Position numbers and translations under genes: made by a program
The notes under the pieces: generated by a model
Databases searched by the model: none
The model's input: the letters and a program-made list of their open reading frames with translations, nothing else
Told to the model about the DNA's origin: nothing
Part shown: piece by piece, positions 1 through 5,226 of the stretch
Numbering within the stretch: the first letter of the stretch is position 1
Layout: the number at the start of each line of letters is the position of its first letter
Assembly: GCA_945900935.1 (NCBI GenBank)
Contig: CAMDKT010000409.1
Span: 1 to 5,816, forward strand
From: Candidatus Sulfopaludibacter sp. SbA3
Lineage (GTDB): Bacteria > Acidobacteriota > Terriglobia > Bryobacterales > Bryobacteraceae
Reading direction: 5' to 3'
DNA: 5,816 bases

Positions 1-39
1 GCGAGCGGACATGAGCATCATCAGGGCGGTGTGAAATGA
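1..39 (+). CDS. C-terminal end of an upstream gene (partial), possibly an RND metal-efflux subunit
   Basis: The upstream gene is represented by only a dozen codons, so its identity is not readable. In frame 1 the tail reads ASGHEHHQGGVK and stops at TGA 37-39, giving the classic ATGA overlap with the next start at 36. A His-rich tail would suit a heavy-metal efflux subunit, the usual neighbour of a CzcC/CusC-type channel. A competing reading in frame 2 gives RADMSIIRAV with a stop at 32-34, one base before the next start. That reading has higher GC at third positions and cannot be dismissed. Either way the gene is tightly coupled to the TolC-like gene. The efflux role is inferred from context only. 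Confidence 0.4.
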   Translation, partial: ASGHEHHQGGVK

Positions 40-1235
40 CGCCGATATTTTTGCTGGCGGCGGGGTTGACGCTGGCGGATTTGGAAGGACGTTTGTTGCT
101 GCAAAGCCCGGAGTACCGGCAGGCGGAGGCGTCCGTGGTGATGGCGGAAGGGCGGCAATTGCAGGCCGGGCTGTATCCGAATCCTACGGTTGGGGCGACG
201 GGGGAGCATGTTTCGCGGGCGACTCGGGGCGGGAGTGTGGGCGGGTTTGTGGAGCAGCGGATTGTGATGGGGGGGAAGATTGGGATTGAGCGCGGGTTGG
301 CGGGGCAGGAGTTGGAATTGGCGCGGGCGATGCGGGAGGGTTGGCGTTTGCGTTTGCGGGGGCGGCTGATGGCGTTGTACTACGAGACGCTGGCGGCGGG
401 GGAGCGAACGGGGGCACGGGCGAAATTGGCGGCAAATGCGGCGGAATTAGCGAAGATTGCTCGGGAACTTCGGAATTTGGGGCGGTTGGACGAGCCGGAT
501 ATTCGGGCGGCGGATGTGGAGGCGCAGAGGGCGGAGTTGCGGTTGGAACAGGGGCGGCAGATGGAGGGGCGGGCGTGGGCGGAGTTGGCGGCGTTGCTGA
601 ATGTGGATGCGCTGACGCCTCGGGAGTTGGATGGAATGGCGGATGATCTGCCGTTGTTGGAGCGGGAGGTGTTGTGGGGGCGAATTCGGGCGCAGAGTCC
701 GGAAATGACGATGGCGGTGACGGAGGGTGCGCGGGCGGCGTTCGAATTGCGGCGGGCAAAGGCGGCGAGGGTGCCGGATTTACAGCTACGCGGCGGGTTG
801 CGGCGGAATGGGGAGTATGGGGATGTGCCTGGCGGGAGGCCGGTGGGGATGGAGGGAATTTTCGACGTGGGAATCGAGATTCCGTTGTTTAACCGGCAGC
901 AGGGGAACTTGCGGGCGGCGCGGGCGGGAGTGGAGCGATCCCGTTTGGAGGGCGAGCGGACGGAGAGGGCGCAGCGGATGCGATTTGCCGGGGTGTGGCA
1001 GCGGTATGAGGCGGCGCGGGCGACGGTGGTGCGATACCGGGAGGAGATGCTGCCCGGTGCGCGGCAGGCGCTTGCAATCTATCAGCGCAACTTTCGAGCG
1101 ATGCAGGGAGAGTATCCGCGCGTGTTGATGGCGCAGCGGACTTACTTTGAGTTACAGGATGAGTATTTCGACGCATTGCGGGATGGATGGCGGGCGGTGG
1201 CGGAGTTAGAGAGTTTGTTGCTGCTGAGTGAGTAA
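36..1235 (+). CDS. TolC-family outer-membrane efflux protein (CzcC/CusC-like)
   Basis: A 399-residue protein with the layout of the outer-membrane efflux protein family. Such proteins form the trimeric outer-membrane duct of a tripartite pump, joined to an inner-membrane RND transporter and a periplasmic adaptor. Two similar halves are visible (about residues 12-190 and 206-399), each starting with a long Ala/Arg/Glu/Leu-rich helix. GLYPNPTVG (45-53) and QRIVMGGK (74-81) in the first half, and PDLQLRGG (247-254) and EIPLFNRQQGN (281-291) in the second, are hallmark turns around the barrel strands. The length is normal for CzcC-like proteins. AGGG at 23-26 can serve as ribosome binding site. 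ATG 36 is the only start after the in-frame stop at 12-14. The signal peptide is oddly short (MTPIFLLAAGLTLA) with no basic residue near the N-terminus. The gene is extremely G-rich on its sense strand. The substrate is unknown; metal export is a guess from subfamily resemblance. Confidence 0.85.
   Translation: MTPIFLLAAGLTLADLEGRLLLQSPEYRQAEASVVMAEGRQLQAGLYPNPTVGATGEHVSRATRGGSVGGFVEQRIVMGGKIGIERGLAGQELELARAMREGWRLRLRGRLMALYYETLAAGERTGARAKLAANAAELAKIARELRNLGRLDEPDIRAADVEAQRAELRLEQGRQMEGRAWAELAALLNVDALTPRELDGMADDLPLLEREVLWGRIRAQSPEMTMAVTEGARAAFELRRAKAARVPDLQLRGGLRRNGEYGDVPGGRPVGMEGIFDVGIEIPLFNRQQGNLRAARAGVERSRLEGERTERAQRMRFAGVWQRYEAARATVVRYREEMLPGARQALAIYQRNFRAMQGEYPRVLMAQRTYFELQDEYFDALRDGWRAVAELESLLLLSE
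226..245 (+). other. Canonical G-quadruplex motif inside the TolC-like gene
   Basis: Four G-runs occur at 226-229, 231-233, 239-241 and 243-245, separated by loops of 1, 5 and 1 nt. This fits the strict G3+N1-7 pattern. It lies on the sense strand, so both the DNA and the mRNA could fold. It encodes the Gly-rich stretch RGGSVGG (residues 64-70), which is a sufficient explanation for the G-runs. Function is not implied by the pattern alone. Confidence 0.45.
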
Positions 1236-1308
1236 GTGATGGATGGTTTTGAGGCGATCGGCTTCGTGGATCGGTTTAGGCTTCGGCGGTGCGTTGGCGG
1301 GCGCGTGC

Positions 1309-1324
1309 GGAGGAAAGGAGAATG
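1309..1324 (+). promoter_or_regulatory. Strong Shine-Dalgarno and alternative ATG start for the lipoprotein gene
   Basis: GGAGG at 1309-1313 sits 8 nt before ATG 1322-1324, with a second purine block GGAG at 1317-1320. The ATG is in frame with the lipoprotein gene. Starting here would give 143 residues, with the lipobox Cys at residue 39, unusually far in for a lipoprotein signal. This start therefore competes with GTG 1391, which gives a normal signal peptide. Confidence 0.4.
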
Positions 1325-1378
1325 AACGCGCGGAGAATTTGCAACGTCGCTCTCTTTCCCAATTACACGCATGCCCGC

Positions 1379-1384
1379 TATAAT
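1379..1384 (+). promoter_or_regulatory. Perfect -10 box (TATAAT), possible leaderless promoter
   Basis: TATAAT at 1379-1384 matches the sigma-70 -10 consensus exactly. It is preceded by GC and lies in the gap before the lipoprotein-hemL pair. The region 15-19 nt upstream has only weak -35 resemblance (TTTCCC/TTCCCA around 1355-1361). Initiation about 7 nt downstream would fall on GTG 1391, so the transcript would begin at or near the start codon with no leader. This probably drives the lipoprotein and hemL, and perhaps the genes after them. Confidence 0.5.
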
Positions 1385-1390
1385 CCGAGT

Positions 1391-1753
1391 GTGGCTCTAC
1401 GAACTCTCTTTCTCTTCCTCGCGCTCTTGGCCGCTTGCGCCAAAGCGCCGCAAAACCAGGATGCCGTCAAACAGGCGATCATCGATCATCTGGGCAAGCG
1501 GAGCGACATGCTGGTGAAGTCGATGAAAATCGACGTTGTCTCCGTAAGTTTTCGAGACAAAGAGGCGGACGCCACTGTGACCGTTTCCCCGAAGGAAGGG
1601 GGCGCGGGAATCCAGATGAATTATTCGCTGCTGATGGAAGGCGGGAAGTGGACGGTGAAGCCGGCGGCGGCGAATCCGCATGGCAACACGGCGATGCCGA
1701 CGGGGGAGATGCCGGCGGGCCATCCGCCAGTGGCGCCGAAGTCGCATCCTTAG
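1391..1753 (+). CDS. Small predicted lipoprotein, function unknown
   Basis: A 120-residue protein from GTG 1391. The N-terminus MALRTLFLFLALLAAC is a textbook lipoprotein signal: one Arg, a hydrophobic core, then the lipobox LAAC with the acylated Cys at residue 16. The mature protein would be tethered to a membrane facing the periplasm. Residues 23-90 look like a small alpha+beta domain: a helix DAVKQAIIDHLGKR, then alternating strands around VSVSFRDKEADATVTV and MNYSLLMEGGKWTVK. This pattern recalls small NTF2-like or DUF4878-like lipoproteins, a resemblance only. The tail (about 93-120) is Pro/His/Gly-rich (MPAGHPPVAP) and probably disordered. The start was chosen for the signal peptide and the -10 box placed 7 nt upstream; ATG 1322 with a good ribosome binding site is the alternative. 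The stop is 6 nt before hemL, so the two are probably cotranscribed. I do not recognise a function. Confidence 0.7.
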   Translation: MALRTLFLFLALLAACAKAPQNQDAVKQAIIDHLGKRSDMLVKSMKIDVVSVSFRDKEADATVTVSPKEGGAGIQMNYSLLMEGGKWTVKPAAANPHGNTAMPTGEMPAGHPPVAPKSHP

Positions 1754-1759
1754 ATTGTT

Positions 1760-3016
1760 ATGAATACTTCTCGTTCGGAAGCATTGTTGGCCCGCGCCCA
1801 GGAACTGGTGCCGGGCGGAGTGAACTCGCCAGTGAGGGCGTTTCGCAGCGTTGGCGGGACGCCGCGATTCATGGCTCGCGCGAATGGCGCGCGGCTGTGG
1901 GACGCCGATGGGAATGAGTACATCGACTTTATAGGTTCGTGGGGGCCGATGTTACTCGGCCACCGTCATCCGGAGATACTGGCGGCGATTGAAGACGCGC
2001 TGACGATCGGCACAAGTTTCGGGGCGCCGACAGAGCGGGAGATAGAGCTGGCCGAAGAGATCCGCGACGCGGTGCCGTCGATGGAAATGATTCGCCTGGT
2101 GAATTCGGGGACTGAGGCGACGATGTCGGCGCTTCGGGTGGCGCGTGGGTTTACGGGGCGCGACCTGACGATCAAGTTTGAAGGCTGTTACCACGGGCAT
2201 GTGGACTCGCTGCTGGTAAAGGCGGGGAGCGGGATGGCGACGTTGGGCATTGTGGATACGGCGGGAGTGCCGAAGGCGTTTGCGGATACGACGGTTGCAT
2301 TGCCTTATAACAGCGTGGAGGCGTTGGAACGGGCGTTTGCGGCGTACGGTTCAGAAATTGCCGCCGTGATTTTGGAGCCTGTGGTGGGCAATATGGGGTG
2401 TGTGTTGCCGTCGTCCGCGTTTTTAGAGGCGCTGGTTTCGTTGACGCGGAAACATGGAGCGTTGTTCATATTTGATGAGGTGATGACGGGGTTCCGGGTG
2501 GCGCGGGGCGGGGCGCAGGCGATGTTCGGGATCACGCCGGATCTGTCGACGTTTGGGAAAATCATTGGCGGCGGGCTGCCGATCGGGGCTTACGGCGGGC
2601 GGAAAGAGATCATGCGGAAAGTGGCTCCGGTGGGGAATGTGTATCAGGCGGGGACGTTGTCGGGCAATCCGCTGGCGGTGAGCGCGGGGTTGGCGATGTT
2701 GCGGCACATACGGTTGAATCCGGGGTTATATGAGGGGCTGGAGACGAAAGCCGCGGCGCTTTGCGAAGGGCTGCCGGCGGGGTTGACCGTGAATCGCGTG
2801 GGATCGATGTTCACGCTGTTTTTCACTGAAACGCCCGTGACGGATTATGAGACAGCGAAGACGTCGGACACGGCGCGTTTCGGCCGATTTTTCCATCATT
2901 TGCTGGAGCGGGGCGTGTATTTTCCGCCATCGCAGTTTGAAGCGGCGTTCGTTTCGACGGCTCACACGGCTGGCGATATTGCGCATACGCGCCAGGCGAT
3001 TGCCGAGTTTTTCTGA
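1760..3016 (+). CDS. hemL: Glutamate-1-semialdehyde 2,1-aminomutase
   Basis: A PLP-dependent class-III aminotransferase-fold enzyme (418 residues, close to the usual 425-430). It converts glutamate-1-semialdehyde to 5-aminolevulinate, the last step of the C5 route feeding heme, siroheme and cobalamin synthesis in the cytoplasm. Family signatures are all present: LVPGGVNSPVRAF near the N-terminus, NSGTEA (115-120, phosphate/cofactor contacts), YHGH from residue 144, DEVMTGFR (239-246, with Asp239 expected to contact the PLP pyridine nitrogen), and TFGKIIGGGLPIGA, where Lys267 is the expected Schiff-base lysine. The GxxxTLSGNPLA region follows. These distinguish it from ornithine- or GABA-type aminotransferases. 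The start at ATG 1760 matches the usual N-terminus. No Shine-Dalgarno is visible, so translation is probably coupled to the lipoprotein gene ending 6 nt upstream. No other hem gene is in the window. The gene looks intact. Confidence 0.97.
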   Translation: MNTSRSEALLARAQELVPGGVNSPVRAFRSVGGTPRFMARANGARLWDADGNEYIDFIGSWGPMLLGHRHPEILAAIEDALTIGTSFGAPTEREIELAEEIRDAVPSMEMIRLVNSGTEATMSALRVARGFTGRDLTIKFEGCYHGHVDSLLVKAGSGMATLGIVDTAGVPKAFADTTVALPYNSVEALERAFAAYGSEIAAVILEPVVGNMGCVLPSSAFLEALVSLTRKHGALFIFDEVMTGFRVARGGAQAMFGITPDLSTFGKIIGGGLPIGAYGGRKEIMRKVAPVGNVYQAGTLSGNPLAVSAGLAMLRHIRLNPGLYEGLETKAAALCEGLPAGLTVNRVGSMFTLFFTETPVTDYETAKTSDTARFGRFFHHLLERGVYFPPSQFEAAFVSTAHTAGDIAHTRQAIAEFF

Positions 3017-3031
3017 TATGTGCTGACAGGC

Positions 3032-3045
3032 GAGGAAAAGTGATG
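3032..3045 (+). promoter_or_regulatory. Ribosome binding site deciding the TIM-barrel gene start
   Basis: GAGGA at 3032-3036 lies 6 nt before ATG 3043 but only 3 nt before the overlapping in-frame GTG 3040. The spacing favours ATG 3043 as the true start, shortening the protein by one residue. Confidence 0.6.
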
Positions 3046-4083
3046 AAAACTAAGTGCGCGTCTCCCGCGCTACATAACGCGATGTGGCCTGGATTGGTGG
3101 GCAAAGGCCCCGATTCGGAGCCTCCGATTTCGCTGGAAACGATGCTGGACCTGACTTGCGGCGCCGCTGTGGATGGCGTGAAGTTTGACGGCGTCGACCT
3201 GTTTCTGGCGTCGCCGCATACGGACATTGACTCCACCGATGACGACCTGAAGAAGCTTGCCGATGACATTGGCGGGCGTGGGCTGGTTGTCGGTTCGATG
3301 GTGGCTCCGGTGTGGGGGCCGACGGGCGGCGGATCGGCGATGGGGGACGACGTGGAGCAGGAGAAGTTCCTGACACAAGTTCGCAAGGCTTGCCGGATCG
3401 GCAGGAAGCTGAAGGATCTGGGCGTTCGGAAGTATGGCGTTGTGCGAATTGATTCAGCGACCGGGACGCATGACTGGCTGGCCGATCCGGAAGCGGGGAC
3501 GCGGCGGATTGCGGATACGTTTGGAAAGGCTTGCGATATCGCTGAGGAGTTTGGCGAACGGCTGGCGGCCGAGGGGGAGATCTGCTGGGCGGGGATGCAT
3601 AGCTGGCGGCAGAATGTGAAGCTGCTGGAGATGGTGGGAAGGCCGAAAACACTGGGATTCCAGGCCGATATGGCGCACACCATGCTGTTCACGATGGGCT
3701 ACAACGCGCCGGAGGACCGGCTGCTGCCGGAGGGCTCCGAGGACGGCGCCGCGTTGGCTGAGGCGTATCGGACGATGGCGCGGGCGCTGCGGCCGTGGAT
3801 GATCGATTTCCACGTCGCGCAGAACGATGGGACGGTGAAGGGGGGCGGGTCGCACGATAAGACCGGGCGGCACTGTCAGCCCTTTGATCCGAACGGGAAA
3901 TTGGACATCGTTCGCGACGCCGGGGCCTGGTTGCGCGATGACGATGGGAACTTGACGCGCGCGGTACAACACATCTGTTGGGACGGGTGCATGTTCTCGA
4001 ACGCCGTCATGCTGAATCAACAGACATGGAACGAAGTGTTACAGGCGATGATATCTGTTCGCGACGCGCATGGTTGGGACTAA
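3043..4083 (+). CDS. Xylose-isomerase-like TIM-barrel protein (sugar phosphate isomerase/epimerase family)
   Basis: A 346-residue cytoplasmic protein of the AP-endonuclease-2/xylose-isomerase-like TIM-barrel superfamily (IolE, IolH, ketose 3-epimerases). It has no signal peptide. Alternating strands and helices are readable: VDGVKFDGVDLF, GLVVGSMVAP, KYGVVRI, then the C-terminal metal-site strands. Likely divalent-metal ligands by superfamily analogy are Glu179 (GEICW), Asp209 (FQADMAH) and His257 (IDFHVAQNDG). The fourth position, usually Glu, appears to be Asp314 in ICWDGCMF. His186 and the His-rich loop GSHDKTGRHC may line the active site. The family performs isomerisation, epimerisation, dehydration or C-glycoside cleavage on sugars and inositols. 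The 3 nt gap to the Gfo/Idh/MocA oxidoreductase implies that both act on one substrate, most simply with this enzyme processing a keto-sugar made by the dehydrogenase. The exact reaction cannot be assigned. It starts 26 nt after hemL with no terminator visible between. Confidence 0.85.
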   Translation: MKTKCASPALHNAMWPGLVGKGPDSEPPISLETMLDLTCGAAVDGVKFDGVDLFLASPHTDIDSTDDDLKKLADDIGGRGLVVGSMVAPVWGPTGGGSAMGDDVEQEKFLTQVRKACRIGRKLKDLGVRKYGVVRIDSATGTHDWLADPEAGTRRIADTFGKACDIAEEFGERLAAEGEICWAGMHSWRQNVKLLEMVGRPKTLGFQADMAHTMLFTMGYNAPEDRLLPEGSEDGAALAEAYRTMARALRPWMIDFHVAQNDGTVKGGGSHDKTGRHCQPFDPNGKLDIVRDAGAWLRDDDGNLTRAVQHICWDGCMFSNAVMLNQQTWNEVLQAMISVRDAHGWD

Positions 4084-4086
4084 GCT

Positions 4087-5226
4087 ATGAAACAGCTTCG
4101 GGTTGGGTTGATTGGTTATGGCTTTATGGGGCGCACCCATTCAAATGCGTTCCGCACGGTGAATAACTTTTTCGATGTGCCGTTTCAGCCGGTCTTGCAG
4201 ACAATCTGCGCTCGGAACGGGGAGCGGGCGAGGGCGTTCGCGGATCAGTGGGGCTATGCCTCGGCGGAGACGGACTGGCGGAAAGTAGTGGAATCGCCGG
4301 ATATCGATTTGATCGATATTGCGAGTCCGAATGATACGCACGCTGAGATCGCGATTGCCGCGGCGAAGGCCGGTAAAATGGTGATGTGCGAGAAGCCATT
4401 GGGGCGGAATGGGGCGGAGTCCGAAGCTATCGTTGACGCGGTGGAAAAGGCCGGCGTGGCGAACATGGTTTGGTATAACTACCGTCGTGTGCCGGCAGTT
4501 ACTTTGGCGAAGCAGTTGATTGACGAGGGCCGGCTGGGGCGGATCTTCCATTACCGCGCGAAATTTTTGCAGGATTGGACGATTTCCAGTGACCTGCCAC
4601 AGGGCGGGGAAGGGCTGTGGCGGCTGGACGTGAAGGTGGCCGGGAGCGGCGTGACGGGAGATCTGCTGGCGCATTGCATTGATACGGCAATGTGGCTGAA
4701 TGGCGGGATTGATGAGGTTTCGGCGGTTACGGAGACCTTCATTAAGGAGCGCAAGCATACGCTGACTGGCGAAGTGACGCCGGTGGGGATTGACGATGCC
4801 AGCCTGTTTCTGGCGCGGTTCAATAACGGGTCACTGGCGACATTTGAAGCGACGCGGTACGCGCGCGGGCATAAGGCGCTTTATACTTTGGAAATCAACG
4901 GTGAAAATGCGTCCATTATGTGGGACCTTCATGACTTACACCGGTTGCAGTATTTCGATCATAAAGACGAAGGTAAGTTGCGCGGCTGGAAGAGCATTCA
5001 TATTACTGATCGCGAGCATCCGTACATGGCTAACTGGTGGGTCCCCGGTTTGCAGATTGGATACGAGCACACGTTCATCCATCAAATAGCGGATTTCCTC
5101 ACGGCTGTTGGGGGCGGGACGAGCGCCGCGCCGACGTTCCGTGAGGGGTTGGCGACGGATGATGTGACGGACGCGGTGTTGCAGTCGGCGGCGTCGCGGA
5201 GTTGGACGAAAGTCAAAACGCGTTAA
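4087..5226 (+). CDS. Gfo/Idh/MocA-family NAD(P)-dependent oxidoreductase
   Basis: A 379-residue sugar or inositol dehydrogenase. The N-terminal Rossmann fold starts directly with VGLIGYGFMGRTH; Gly10, Gly12 and Gly15 form the dinucleotide-binding GxGxxG. IASPNDTHAEIAIAAAKAGK and CEKPLG follow, with Lys103 the conserved catalytic-site lysine of the EKP motif. The C-terminal alpha/beta domain carries GDLLAHCID, with Asp192 and His196 in the places of the family's catalytic Asp/His pair. The C-terminal part GKLRGW...YMANWWVPG...EHTFIHQIADFL is typical of the sugar-oxidising members. No signal peptide is present, so it is probably cytoplasmic, unlike Tat-exported relatives. Oxidation of a sugar hydroxyl (often C3) to a ketone is the usual reaction; the substrate is unknown. 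It follows the TIM-barrel gene by 3 nt, with a weak GGGA (4076-4079) as ribosome binding site, so coupled translation is likely. Its stop overlaps that of the convergent gene. Confidence 0.93.
   Translation: MKQLRVGLIGYGFMGRTHSNAFRTVNNFFDVPFQPVLQTICARNGERARAFADQWGYASAETDWRKVVESPDIDLIDIASPNDTHAEIAIAAAKAGKMVMCEKPLGRNGAESEAIVDAVEKAGVANMVWYNYRRVPAVTLAKQLIDEGRLGRIFHYRAKFLQDWTISSDLPQGGEGLWRLDVKVAGSGVTGDLLAHCIDTAMWLNGGIDEVSAVTETFIKERKHTLTGEVTPVGIDDASLFLARFNNGSLATFEATRYARGHKALYTLEINGENASIMWDLHDLHRLQYFDHKDEGKLRGWKSIHITDREHPYMANWWVPGLQIGYEHTFIHQIADFLTAVGGGTSAAPTFREGLATDDVTDAVLQSAASRSWTKVKTR

Noticed and set aside
184..759. 191-codon Pro-rich open frame on the - strand inside the TolC-like gene
   Set aside because: The poly-Pro/Ala/Ser composition is the mirror of GGG/GGC/GCG-rich sense codons, and the + strand protein has clear family motifs.
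1255..1277. Hairpin CGATC...GATCG after the TolC-like gene as a terminator
   Set aside because: The stem is only 5 bp with a 9 nt loop, and no T-tract follows beyond GTTT, so it is not convincing.
1261..1290. Short direct repeat GGCTTCG (1260-1266 and 1279-1285) in the gap before the lipoprotein gene
   Set aside because: It is seven bases, only two copies, and has no spacing or symmetry typical of an operator; chance is a sufficient explanation.
1289..1390. The lipoprotein reading frame extended further upstream to 1289
   Set aside because: The added residues are Arg-rich and unlike a signal peptide, and there is no ribosome binding site for that start; GTG 1391 or ATG 1322 are better supported.
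1236..1390. tRNA, small RNA or riboswitch in the largest gap
   Set aside because: No cloverleaf, no GTTCRA-type T-loop and no recognisable riboswitch core were found; only the -10 box and the purine-rich start signal stand out.
3000..3022. TTGCCG and TATGTG as a promoter before the TIM-barrel gene
   Set aside because: The two elements are far too close together (about 11 nt) and the -10 match is poor.
2823..3692. 289-codon open frame on the - strand across the end of hemL and the start of the TIM-barrel gene
   Set aside because: It is antisense to two well-supported genes, and its product is Ser/Pro/Arg-rich with no recognisable domain, as expected from reading G-rich codons backwards.
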